Below, one piece after another: positions 1-7,831 of a stretch of DNA of 9,620 nucleotides. The stretch lies in NCBI GenBank assembly GCA_023145315.1, contig JAGLEA010000058.1, positions 1-9,620 on the forward strand, written 5' to 3'. Each line of letters starts with the position of its first letter. Position 1 is the stretch's first letter. The notes beneath the pieces were generated by a model. It saw nothing but the letters and a program-made list of their open reading frames with translations. It searched no databases and was not told the origin of the DNA. The stretch is from Psychrilyobacter sp. (lineage in GTDB: Bacteria > Fusobacteriota > Fusobacteriia > Fusobacteriales > Fusobacteriaceae). The position numbers and the translations under genes were made by a program.

Positions 1-1655
1 TCTGCAGCTTTAAATTTAACTTCCTTTGTTTTCTCAAATATAAAGATTCCTTCACCAGTTTTAACTGCTTTAACATCACCTAAGTTAGAAGCATACATCT
101 TTTCTGAAAGTTCTGTTGCATAACCTATAGATTTGATATATCCATCCTTTCCAACATTTAAGTATTCTGCAGTTTTAAATTTTGAATTTGTTTTAGAGCT
201 TTCATCTAAAAAAGTTAATTTCTTAGCTTTGATATCTTCAGCAGTAATTTTGGCTGTTTCTAAAACTTTATCAAAAGTTTCTACACTTGGAGCTACTTTT
301 ATTAAGATATGAGCAGCTTTAACTTTTTCTTGTTCATCTTCTACTTTTTTATTTTCTACAAATATTATATGGTATCCAAATTGTGTTTTTACTAATTCTG
401 GATATATTTTCCCTTCTTCACCTGTGAAGGCAGCTGTTTCAAATTCAGGAATCATTTGTCCTTTTCCAAACCAACCTAAATCTCCACCATTAGTAGCACT
501 AGGTCCTTCTGAATATTTCTTTGCCATCTCTGTAAAGTTTGTAGGGGTTACTTCTTCTAATATTTTTTTAGCTTTTTCTTCTGCTTTTGTAGCATCTTCA
601 TCAGTTGCTTTTACAGTTAACTGAACTATATTCGCATCTAAACTAGCAGGAGTATCATAAGCTTCCTTATTTTTATCAAAATACACTTTTACATCTGCAT
701 CAGATACTTTAATTTTTGATTTCATATTTTCTACTAATTGCATTTTTAAATCCACTATTTTAACCATTGTTGGTAATGTTTCATCTTTTTTTGCACCTTT
801 TTCTTCTGCAATTTTTGCTAATCTAATATCTTCTTTTATAGATTTTGTCGCATTTATTTTAGCTTGTGCATAATCTTTTACACCATAGTAAGCTTGATAT
901 AATGAAGTTTTTGAAATATCTATATTAGTGATTTCATACCCTTCTTCTCCAAACTCGACAACAGGTAAAATATTACCATAGTTTTCTCTTACATCTTCTA
1001 TTTTTACATTTCTTCTTTTAACTTCAATCATTCTGATTAAGTCTTTATTTCCCATCTTTTCTTTAAGTGCTTTTTCTACCATAGGTGTTGCTTCTTCATA
1101 AGTTTTTCCTAAATATAATCCAAATTTTTCATTCTCATATTCAGTTTGTTTCTCTTGATCTGTTATTTCTACACTTGCTAATATTTTATCTCTTGTTTTT
1201 TCAACCATTATAGAATCTTTTAATGAAATTTCAAAAGTTTTTACTGTAAACCCTTGAGCTTTCAGCATTCTGCTAAACTGCTCCTTATCTGGAACTTGAG
1301 CATGCACCTGATTCATCCTTTCTTTTACTTCTGAACTACTAACTTTTACTTTTAGATCCTTTCCGATCTCTTTTAATAATTCATTTGTTACGATTCTATC
1401 TACAGCTAATGATTTCGCTTCATCTCTATCAATAGTTGCAGTGAAGTATTTACTATAGTAATTACTTGTATCATTTATTCCTCTTTCTAATTCTTGAATT
1501 GCAACTTTTTCACCATTCACTTTAAAAGCGTATTGTTTATTCTTCATTCCCATACTTATATTACTAACTATTACAGTTAGCATAGATATGAAAAATCCTA
1601 TCGTGATTATCCAAATTACCGGTTTCATTTTTTTTCTCATACTTCTGATTGCCAT
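1..1655 (-). CDS. PpiD/SurA-like membrane-anchored periplasmic peptidyl-prolyl isomerase/chaperone (C-terminus beyond left edge)
   Basis: Open reading frame of 551 codons with no stop before the left edge. It probably helps fold proteins that have crossed the inner membrane. The start is ATG at 1655, preceded by AAGGGG seven bases upstream. Residues 1-10 are basic (RSMRKKMK) and residues 12-31 form one hydrophobic segment, giving a PpiD-like N-in, C-out anchor. Residues from about 42 to 335 are lysine/glutamate-rich and helical, as in SurA_N/PpiD chaperone regions. A parvulin domain spans about 338-433, with the signature GGDLGWFGKGQMIPEFE from residue 390 and QFGYHIIF around His429. The usual first-strand histidine (SHIL) is replaced by Asn342 (DANIVQ). 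A second parvulin-like stretch starts at AAHILIK (His449) and continues to the edge without a GGDLGW motif. The gene begins 30 bases after the response-regulator stop, so the two are probably co-transcribed. The family call is firm; isomerase activity is uncertain, as E. coli PpiD itself is reported to be inactive. Confidence 0.88.
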   Translation of the reverse strand, partial: MAIRSMRKKMKPVIWIITIGFFISMLTVIVSNISMGMKNKQYAFKVNGEKVAIQELERGINDTSNYYSKYFTATIDRDEAKSLAVDRIVTNELLKEIGKDLKVKVSSSEVKERMNQVHAQVPDKEQFSRMLKAQGFTVKTFEISLKDSIMVEKTRDKILASVEITDQEKQTEYENEKFGLYLGKTYEEATPMVEKALKEKMGNKDLIRMIEVKRRNVKIEDVRENYGNILPVVEFGEEGYEITNIDISKTSLYQAYYGVKDYAQAKINATKSIKEDIRLAKIAEEKGAKKDETLPTMVKIVDLKMQLVENMKSKIKVSDADVKVYFDKNKEAYDTPASLDANIVQLTVKATDEDATKAEEKAKKILEEVTPTNFTEMAKKYSEGPSATNGGDLGWFGKGQMIPEFETAAFTGEEGKIYPELVKTQFGYHIIFVENKKVEDEQEKVKAAHILIKVAPSVETFDKVLETAKITAEDIKAKKLTFLDESSKTNSKFKTAEYLNVGKDGYIKSIGYATELSEKMYASNLGDVKAVKTGEGIFIFEKTKEVKFKAA

Positions 1656-1685
1656 TTTTTTACCCCTTAATTTTCTTTTTATTTT

Positions 1686-3074
1686 TTATACTTTTTGATC
1701 TAATTTATATCTTCTAATCTTTTCATATAGTGTAGTTCTACCTATTCCTAATAATTTGGCTGTTTCTTGCTTATTCCATCTTGTTTTTTGTAGTGCAGTA
1801 GCAATTACTACTTTTTCTACATCTGCTAAATTATAAATTTCTTTTTCTAGGATTTCTTTTAATGGTCCTAATCCTATTATTGTTTTATTTTCTAATGTAT
1901 CTGACTTCATTTTTATTTCTAACGGTAGATCTTCTACACCGATAACTCTATCAGTAGATAATATCACCATTCTTTCTATTATGTTTTTTAATTCTCTAAT
2001 ATTTCCAGGATACGAATATTCCATAAGGTATTTCATTGTATCACTTGATATTATAGGCATCTCTCTATGAATATCTACAACTATTTTATTTAAGAAGTAG
2101 TTTGCTAATAGAGGAATATCATCCTTTCTCTCTCTAAGTGGTGCTATTTCGATAGGAAATGCTGTCAATCTATGATAAAGGTCACTTCTAAATTTCCCAC
2201 TCGTTACTTCTGCTTTTAAATTCTTGTTAGTTGAAACAATGAATCTAATATTAACTCTCTTTGTTTTAGTTCCACCAACTCTTCTAAATTCACCGTATTC
2301 TATTACTCTTAGTAATTTTGCTTGAGCTTTTACGTCTAAAGCAGTTATTTCATCTAAGAATACTGTTCCACCGTTTGCTTCTTCTAAAATCCCTATTTTA
2401 CCTGCTCCTGAACCAGGAAAAGCATCTCTTTCATAACCAAATAATTCTGACTCTATAATGTCTGATGACATTGAAGCACAACTAATTACAATAAAAGATT
2501 TTTTTCTTCTATCTGACTTTTTACAAATTTCTGCAGCGATTAATTCTTTCCCTACTCCATTTTCACCACTTATAAGAACCGTCAAATCACTTTCTGCTAT
2601 CTTCTCTACTAAATTTTTAGCTTCTTTTATCTTACTACTTTGACCTACTATCTCATTTATTTCCTCTGTTTCAGATAGTTTTTGTTCTAACTTTCTTTTT
2701 TCTTTTAGAACAGTTAAATTTTCTAATGCAGGTACAATTAATTTATTAAACTCTTTGATTTGTAGTGGTTTTGATAAATAGTTATAGATATTTGCATCCT
2801 TTAAGTCTTTTAATACTTCTGGTGTTTCATCCTCTATTAATCCAACAATTACAAAATCTTTTCCTATACCATTTAATTTTCTTCTAACCTCTGTAAATGT
2901 AAAGTATGTCATATTTTGATCTAATAGTATAATATCAAAATCACTTTCTCTTAACATATCTAACCCATCTAAAAAGTTATTAAATGCTATTACTTCATAT
3001 TCACTAACTAACTCTTTTCTTACTTGCTTTAAAATTTCTTTCCTCTCGGAAATTGCTAAAATAGATTTTTTCAC
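1686..3074 (-). CDS. NtrC-family response regulator: receiver, AAA+ and Fis-type HTH, with divergent GAFTGA loop
   Basis: Cytoplasmic transcription regulator of 462 residues, the usual length for the NtrC/AtoC class. The receiver domain spans about 1-115, with the phosphoacceptor candidate Asp52 (ILLDQN) and Lys102 (SKP). The acidic pocket after strand 1 is reduced to Glu10, and the usual Thr/Ser of strand 4 appears replaced by Leu79. A charged, probably coiled linker follows at 120-140. The AAA+ domain spans about 141-375, with Walker A GENGVGKE (170-177), Walker B GGTVFLDE (Asp241, Glu242), arginine-finger region FRSDLYHR (295-302) and sensor II YPGNIREL. The sigma-54 contact loop normally reading GAFTGA is DAFPGS (217-222). 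A Fis-type helix-turn-helix lies at about 425-458 (ETAKLLGIGRTTLYEKI). Translation starts at GTG 3074, fixed by AGGAGG six bases upstream. No sensor kinase is encoded in this window. The regulon is unknown; the chaperone gene downstream suggests envelope stress, which is inference. Confidence 0.93.
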   Translation of the reverse strand: MKKSILAISERKEILKQVRKELVSEYEVIAFNNFLDGLDMLRESDFDIILLDQNMTYFTFTEVRRKLNGIGKDFVIVGLIEDETPEVLKDLKDANIYNYLSKPLQIKEFNKLIVPALENLTVLKEKRKLEQKLSETEEINEIVGQSSKIKEAKNLVEKIAESDLTVLISGENGVGKELIAAEICKKSDRRKKSFIVISCASMSSDIIESELFGYERDAFPGSGAGKIGILEEANGGTVFLDEITALDVKAQAKLLRVIEYGEFRRVGGTKTKRVNIRFIVSTNKNLKAEVTSGKFRSDLYHRLTAFPIEIAPLRERKDDIPLLANYFLNKIVVDIHREMPIISSDTMKYLMEYSYPGNIRELKNIIERMVILSTDRVIGVEDLPLEIKMKSDTLENKTIIGLGPLKEILEKEIYNLADVEKVVIATALQKTRWNKQETAKLLGIGRTTLYEKIRRYKLDQKV

Positions 3075-3080
3075 AAATAA

Positions 3081-3086
3081 CCTCCT
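3081..3086 (-). promoter_or_regulatory. Ribosome binding site that fixes the GTG start of the response regulator
   Basis: AGGAGG on the minus strand, six bases before the GTG codon at 3074-3072. The reading frame has no ATG at this position, and GTG-AAA-AAA gives an MKKSILAIS start that leads straight into receiver strand 1. The site therefore decides the start. Confidence 0.85.
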
Positions 3087-3113
3087 AAGTATTTAATTTT
3101 CTTTTCACTATGT

Positions 3114-3142
3114 ATTATAATCAATCATTTGTTTTTTTTCAA
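3114..3142 (-). promoter_or_regulatory. Sigma-70 promoter of the response regulator-chaperone unit
   Basis: On the minus strand, TTGAAA (3142-3137) and TATAAT (3119-3114) are separated by exactly 17 bases, close to the housekeeping consensus. Transcription would begin near 3107, leaving a leader of about 33 nucleotides before the GTG at 3074. Directly upstream of the -35 box lie runs of T and A (3146-3170) that could act as an UP-like element, although the whole region is AT-rich. The promoter sits after the efflux operon's terminator, so the regulator and chaperone appear to be expressed independently of the pump. No GG-N10-GC sigma-54 element was seen here. Confidence 0.8.
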
Positions 3143-3197
3143 GACTTTTTTAAAAAAATAAGTTTTTTTTAATACATATTTCATCATTTTTATACAC

Positions 3198-3235
3198 AAA
3201 AAGTGAAAATTGTGGTTTCACAATCTTCACTTTTT
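3198..3235 (-). terminator. Intrinsic terminator of the efflux operon
   Basis: Inverted repeat with arms 3198-3214 and 3219-3235 and a four-base loop (3215-3218). In the minus-strand transcript all 17 positions pair, one of them as a G-U wobble. In the plus-strand transcript that position is an A-C mismatch, which favours the minus direction. The core stem GUGAAGAUUGUG/CACAAUUUUCAC is followed by UUUUU. It lies seven bases after the stop of the last pump-operon gene. A T-rich run on the other side means it could also stop plus-strand transcription. Confidence 0.85.
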
Positions 3236-3241
3236 ATTTTT

Positions 3242-3559
3242 TTATTGAAAATTAACATATTCTAAAGCTTTTACCACAATGTCAAAAGTTATAGTATATT
3301 TTAAACTGTCTTTTAAAATTAAAAATGTTTCTATTAGTTCATAACATTCTTTTTCTTCTAGTACAACTATTAAAACTTTATCTTCTCCCGGCCAAACATG
3401 GGTATTGAGATGTTTTACTTTAGAATTCCAAGAAACTTTCATTTTCGGTATAATAGCATATCGTAATTCTTTATATCTATTCAATTCATTTAGAAGTATT
3501 TCTTCTAAAGATCCATCAAACATTATCCTTAATTCTTTATAATCGCAACCATTTGTCAT
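3242..3559 (-). CDS. Small PII-like, PG0541-type RND transporter-associated protein
   Basis: Small soluble protein of 105 residues, with no signal peptide or membrane segment. Residues about 8-40 (ELRIMFDG..LEEILLNELNRY) look like a strand and helix, followed by KMKVSWNSKVKHLNTHVWPGED and the strand KVLIVVLEEKE at about 61-71, then a helix. The order strand-helix-loop-strand-helix and the H-x-WPG-x-x-x-V motif recall PII-like proteins encoded beside RND pumps, such as P. gingivalis PG0541 and the CusA-associated DUF3240 group. This is recognition by motif and context only. The ATG at 3559 follows AGGAG with six bases between, and the gene starts 23 bases after the pump stop, so it is the last gene of the efflux operon. 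In the family the role is unproven; sensing or modulating pump activity is inference. Confidence 0.65.
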   Translation of the reverse strand: MTNGCDYKELRIMFDGSLEEILLNELNRYKELRYAIIPKMKVSWNSKVKHLNTHVWPGEDKVLIVVLEEKECYELIETFLILKDSLKYTITFDIVVKALEYVNFQ

Positions 3560-3582
3560 AGCTATCTCCTTAATATTTGATT

Positions 3583-6500
3583 TTATTTTTCTTCCATATT
3601 CTTAATTTTTTTAGCTTCTTTCTTCTCTTTTTTTATTGCTCTTTTCTCTTTAGATCTTTCAATTTTATTTTCTACACCTTCAAATAGTATAGGAATTACT
3701 ATTAATGTCAATAAAGTTGATGCTAGTAATCCAAATATAACCGCTATTGCCATTCCTTGATACATCTCTGACCCTTGTCCAATCCCAAGTGCTAATGGAA
3801 CCATTCCTAACATTGTAGTCAAAGAAGTCATTAATATAGGTCTAATTCTTGTTCTTCCTGCTTCTAGTACCGCCGCTCTTCTTGTGTGACCACGAGCTAT
3901 CAATAATTTTGTATAATCTATTAATACTAGGGCATTGTTTACAACTATTCCCGATAACATTACTATTCCTACCATAACCATTATATCAAAACTTGTTCTA
4001 GTTATCATAAGCCCAGCATATACTCCCATTATTGATAATGGAACTGATCCCATTATTATTAATGGTAATATTAATGATTCAAATTGAGATGCCAATATTA
4101 CAAATATAAGAAATACTGCAATCATTAAAGCCTCTGATAGTTCTCCCATTACTTCGGTTTGCATCTCATTTTCTCCACCAAAACTATAAACAATACCGTC
4201 AGGAATCCCTATTTTTTCGATTTTTTCCTTTATCATATTAATTACTAATTGGGCATTTTTTCCACTTCTAACATTTGCACTGATATTTATTTTTTCTATT
4301 CTATTTAACTTTAGCTTTTCTGCTGGTCCCTCTATTATTTCAAGGTGAGCTACATCTGAAAGCTCTATTATTGCACCACTTTCTGTTTTTAACTTACTTC
4401 CCATTAATTTTGAAAGAGATTTTTTATATTCCTGTGGTAACATTACATTTACATCAATCTCTTCTAAATCTGTTTTTAATTCTATAGGAGTGGCACCTAA
4501 GACTTCATAAGAAATTATTTTATTTATTTCTGATGGTCTTACTCCAAAATACCTTGCTTTTTCTCTATCAACCACTATCTGTCCTTGTGGGTTTCCACCT
4601 GTTAGTCCACTAGAAAAATCTCCTAGATCTGGCATTTTTTGAAGTTCTACATAAAGTTGTTGTGTGAACACTTCTAATTGTCCTATATTACTTGACACTA
4701 GATCTAGGACTATATCTTTTTCACTTCCTCCAGGACCTTTTGCAAAACCATCAGCTACATTGATATCTACATCTGGAACATTTCCTACTTTATCACGAAT
4801 CATATCTGTTATCTCAAAAACATTTTTGTCTCTATCAGCTTTATTTCCTATCCTTACATTTACTGCAAACCCATTTGAATCTACTGATGTTTCTATACTA
4901 TTTGTATATTTATCAGCTTTCAATATTGCCTCTACATTTCTTGCTAATTCATTTATTTTGTCTATTGTCAAACCTGCTGGGGTTTCACCAGTTACTACAT
5001 ATACACCATCATCAGAAGGAGGTATGAATCCTCCACCTGTAGTCAATGCAGCTGGTATTACTATGACAAAAAACATTATAACTATGATTAATAGAGTCTT
5101 TTTCTTGTTATTTAGTGTTTTTTCTAGTAATTTTAAATATTGATCTTTTACTTTTGAAAACAATTTTCCATCTACACTTTCTTCTGTTTTTAATTTCAAT
5201 AATTTACTAGAAATCATAGGAACGAAAGTCATAGCAACTAATAAAGATGAAATTAATGAAAAAGTTACTGCCCAAGACATACCATAAAATATTTCTTTAG
5301 CTATTCCTTCATTGATTATTAAAGGTAGAAATACTGCGACTGTTGTTGCCGTAGAAGCTAGTATCGGAATCATCATTTCACTCGCACCATCTTTTGATGC
5401 TTCATATATTGGTTTTTTTAGCTCTGTCATATGTCGATATATATTATCTAGTACTACTACTCCATTATCTACTAACATTCCTACACCCAGGGAAAGTCCC
5501 ATCAATGAGATTATATTTATTCCTACTCCTACTATATTTAGAAAGAAAAACGAACCCATTATAGACAATGGAATAGCCATAGCTATTATCATGGTAGCTC
5601 TGATATCTCTTAGGAATAAAAACAATACAATGGTAGCTAATATTAGTCCTGTTATAGCACTGTTTACTACACTACTAATCGAGTTAGATATATCTTTTGA
5701 AGTATCATGTGTTACTAGAAGTTTTATTTTTGATGGTAGAGATCTCTCTAAGTCTTTTATTGCATCTTTTACACCATCAGCTATGATGATAGAGTTACCA
5801 TCAGAAGCTTTTTCTACAGATATTGATATAGAATCTACCCCATCTATTCTAGAGTAACTTTCTACATCTTTATTCCCTAAGCTTATATTTGCTACATCTT
5901 TTAAATATAAAACTTTTCCACCTTCATTACTAATAATAATATTCTTTATATCTTCTACAGTTTTTAATTCTGTCATTACTCGTATAAGATATTTTTTTTC
6001 CCCCTCTTCTATAGAGCCTGCAGGGATATTTGAACTTGAAGTTCTTAATATATTATATACATCATCTATATTCATACCATAAGCTTCTATTTTATTAGGG
6101 TTTACTTCTACTTTTACCTCTTTTTCGTATCCACCAAAGACATTTACACTTCCAACACCTTTTATTTGTTGAAATCGTGTTTTTATTCTATTTTCTGCTA
6201 AACTTTTAGCTAAAACTAGATCATCTGATAGTACATTAACTGAAATTATTGTTGTTGATCCTGCTTTAGCTTTAAAAACCATTGGGGTTTTTGCATCTGT
6301 TGGGAGATCATTTCTAATATTATTTAGTTGTGTTTCTACCTCTGATACTTTTTTGTCTACATCTACACCATAGTCAAATTCTAATACTACACCTGAATTA
6401 TTTTCTGATGAGGTAGAAGTCATTTTTTTCACAGCTTCTACATTTGCCATTGCATCTTCTATTTTTTTTGTAATCATATTATCTATATCTTCTGGTGTTG

Positions 6501-6660
6501 CTCCAATCCAGGTTGTACTAACGAGTACTACTGGTATATTCATGTTTGGCATTAGGTCTACAGGCATTTTTTTTAACCCCATAACCCCTGCCATGACTAA
6601 TGTAACCATCATTAAAATTACTGCAACTGGTCTTTTTATTGACATTGACGATAATGACAT
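3583..6660 (-). CDS. RND-family inner-membrane efflux pump (AcrB/SwrC-like, HAE1 type)
   Basis: Proton-driven pump of 1025 residues, full length for the family, in the inner membrane. It has the RND duplicated layout: TM1 at about 11-29, a periplasmic porter region, TM2-6 at about 332-487, a soluble cytoplasmic link, TM7 at about 522-540, a second porter region, and TM8-12 at about 843-995. The N-terminal motif KMPVDLMPNMNIPVVLVST and the LAST-TATTVAVFLPL motif (435-446) are typical. TM4 reads GMLVDNGVVVLDN, keeping Asp398 but with Asn399 where AcrB has Asp408. TM10 reads GIVVNNALVLIDY, with Asn908 where AcrB has Lys940. The usual Pro-Gly-Ala after the first strand is Ile-Gly-Ala (52-54). The tail from about 1000 is very lysine-rich. 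ATG 6660 follows AGGAGG by six bases, 26 bases after the adaptor stop. Organic, HAE1-type substrates are more likely than metals because TM4 lacks the metal-pump signature, but the substrate is not known. Confidence 0.96.
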   Translation of the reverse strand: MSLSSMSIKRPVAVILMMVTLVMAGVMGLKKMPVDLMPNMNIPVVLVSTTWIGATPEDIDNMITKKIEDAMANVEAVKKMTSTSSENNSGVVLEFDYGVDVDKKVSEVETQLNNIRNDLPTDAKTPMVFKAKAGSTTIISVNVLSDDLVLAKSLAENRIKTRFQQIKGVGSVNVFGGYEKEVKVEVNPNKIEAYGMNIDDVYNILRTSSSNIPAGSIEEGEKKYLIRVMTELKTVEDIKNIIISNEGGKVLYLKDVANISLGNKDVESYSRIDGVDSISISVEKASDGNSIIIADGVKDAIKDLERSLPSKIKLLVTHDTSKDISNSISSVVNSAITGLILATIVLFLFLRDIRATMIIAMAIPLSIMGSFFFLNIVGVGINIISLMGLSLGVGMLVDNGVVVLDNIYRHMTELKKPIYEASKDGASEMMIPILASTATTVAVFLPLIINEGIAKEIFYGMSWAVTFSLISSLLVAMTFVPMISSKLLKLKTEESVDGKLFSKVKDQYLKLLEKTLNNKKKTLLIIVIMFFVIVIPAALTTGGGFIPPSDDGVYVVTGETPAGLTIDKINELARNVEAILKADKYTNSIETSVDSNGFAVNVRIGNKADRDKNVFEITDMIRDKVGNVPDVDINVADGFAKGPGGSEKDIVLDLVSSNIGQLEVFTQQLYVELQKMPDLGDFSSGLTGGNPQGQIVVDREKARYFGVRPSEINKIISYEVLGATPIELKTDLEEIDVNVMLPQEYKKSLSKLMGSKLKTESGAIIELSDVAHLEIIEGPAEKLKLNRIEKINISANVRSGKNAQLVINMIKEKIEKIGIPDGIVYSFGGENEMQTEVMGELSEALMIAVFLIFVILASQFESLILPLIIMGSVPLSIMGVYAGLMITRTSFDIMVMVGIVMLSGIVVNNALVLIDYTKLLIARGHTRRAAVLEAGRTRIRPILMTSLTTMLGMVPLALGIGQGSEMYQGMAIAVIFGLLASTLLTLIVIPILFEGVENKIERSKEKRAIKKEKKEAKKIKNMEEK

Positions 6661-6686
6661 CTATTTCCTCCTACTATTTAACTTTC

Positions 6687-7805
6687 TTATTTTGACTCTT
6701 TTACATAGTCTCCATCACTTAATGAATATTGACCTGCTACAATTACTGTATTTTTAGTTTCTAATTTTTCACTTATAACCTCTTGATTTTCACCACTCGA
6801 TGAACCTAACTCTACCTTAACTTTATAAGCTATTAAAACTTCCTTTTTTTCTTTTGTTTCTCCTTCACCTAGTTCTATACTTTCTTTCTTAACTATAAAG
6901 ATATAGTTACTAAGTTCTTCAACTATTAAAGCTTTCTTTGGTACTAATATTCCTTCTTTTTTTCCAGTTTGAAGCTCTACTTTTGCGAACATTCCTTGTC
7001 TATAAGCATGTTCTTTATTTCCCATTTTTATTTTAACACCAAATTTTCTTGTCTGTGGATCCGACACTGGGTTCACTTCATAAAGTTCCCCTTCAATTAT
7101 TTTATTTGAATTTTCAACCTCTATTTTTGCTATTGCACCTTCTTTGATTCCTATCATATTTTTAGAATCTATTCCACCATAAACCTTTAGCTCTCTATCA
7201 TCTACTATAGAAAATACTCTTGTTTCTTTTTTAATTTTTTGGTATCTTTCAAACTCTAAGTTGGCTAACTTCCCATCAAATTTTGCTTTCATTTTAAGAT
7301 CTGAATGTATTTTATTACTATTCTTCAAATTAGCCAAAGATGATTCATACATCCCTTTAGAAGCCAAATAACCATTCTTTACTTTATTATACTCCTCTTG
7401 TGATATTAATTTTTCATTGTATAACGTTTTATATTTTTCATATGTACTTTTTTTAGTTAAATAATCAGACTTAGCACTTGCATATTTTGCTTTAGAGTCT
7501 AAGTATTGTGATTCTGTTGATTGATCTTCTAACTCTATTATTACATCTCCTTTTTTTACCATATCACCATTTTTATAATTAATTTTAACTACGGTTCCAG
7601 GTCCATCTGTCATCTCATCTACAGATTTAATTGCATTTAATGTTCCTGAAAAAGTTGCGACAATATTGATTTCTTCTCTGTTGGCAGGAATAACTTCTAC
7701 ACTTTTATATATTATCTCTTTTTTATTTTCATTTTCTTCCTTTCCACAACTTATTATACTTAGAGCTAGTAATACCATAGCTCCTAATTTCATTATTTTG
7801 TTCAT
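6687..7805 (-). CDS. Membrane-fusion protein (periplasmic adaptor) lipoprotein of the RND pump
   Basis: Adaptor of 372 residues that joins the inner-membrane pump to the TolC-type channel in the periplasm. The N-terminus MNKIMKLGAMVLLALSIISC is a lipoprotein signal peptide, with lipobox IISC and lipidated Cys20. Residues about 50-92 form the first half of the lipoyl domain (GTVVKINYKNGDMVKKGDVI). Residues 95-165 form the coiled-coil hairpin, and 170-202 the returning lipoyl half. A beta-barrel follows (about 205-278) and then a membrane-proximal domain (about 280-372). The hairpin tip has Lys124, Leu128 and Ser135, which match the R-x3-L-x6-S channel-docking motif in spacing with Lys for Arg. 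The membrane-proximal part carries a charged insertion (about 306-345). ATG 7805 follows AGGAGG by six bases; a second Met at residue 5 is less well placed. It sits between the channel and pump genes in one operon. Confidence 0.95.
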   Translation of the reverse strand: MNKIMKLGAMVLLALSIISCGKEENENKKEIIYKSVEVIPANREEINIVATFSGTLNAIKSVDEMTDGPGTVVKINYKNGDMVKKGDVIIELEDQSTESQYLDSKAKYASAKSDYLTKKSTYEKYKTLYNEKLISQEEYNKVKNGYLASKGMYESSLANLKNSNKIHSDLKMKAKFDGKLANLEFERYQKIKKETRVFSIVDDRELKVYGGIDSKNMIGIKEGAIAKIEVENSNKIIEGELYEVNPVSDPQTRKFGVKIKMGNKEHAYRQGMFAKVELQTGKKEGILVPKKALIVEELSNYIFIVKKESIELGEGETKEKKEVLIAYKVKVELGSSSGENQEVISEKLETKNTVIVAGQYSLSDGDYVKESK

Positions 7806-7831
7806 TAGTTTCCTCCTAATTTTATTAACTT

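Noticed and set aside
424..624. Plus-strand open frame of 66 codons
   Set aside because: It lies wholly inside the parvulin domain of the chaperone gene on the other strand, has no ribosome binding site and no recognisable product.
1656..1685. A promoter or terminator between the regulator and the chaperone
   Set aside because: The 30 bases hold only A-rich sequence and the chaperone ribosome binding site, with no hairpin and no -10/-35 pair.
3143..3190. A/T tracts as a possible replication or protein-binding repeat
   Set aside because: The runs are short homopolymers without an iterated unit and are expected in a low-GC intergenic region; at most they form an UP-like element.
3075..3241. 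A sigma-54 (-24/-12) promoter ahead of the NtrC-type regulator
   Set aside because: The gap has no GG and GC pair at the required spacing; the only convincing promoter is the sigma-70 type.
4664..5857. Two longer plus-strand open frames (4664-5143 and 5312-5857)
   Set aside because: Both are antisense to the pump gene, rich in serine, threonine and isoleucine as expected from the complement of an AT-rich membrane gene, and match no family.
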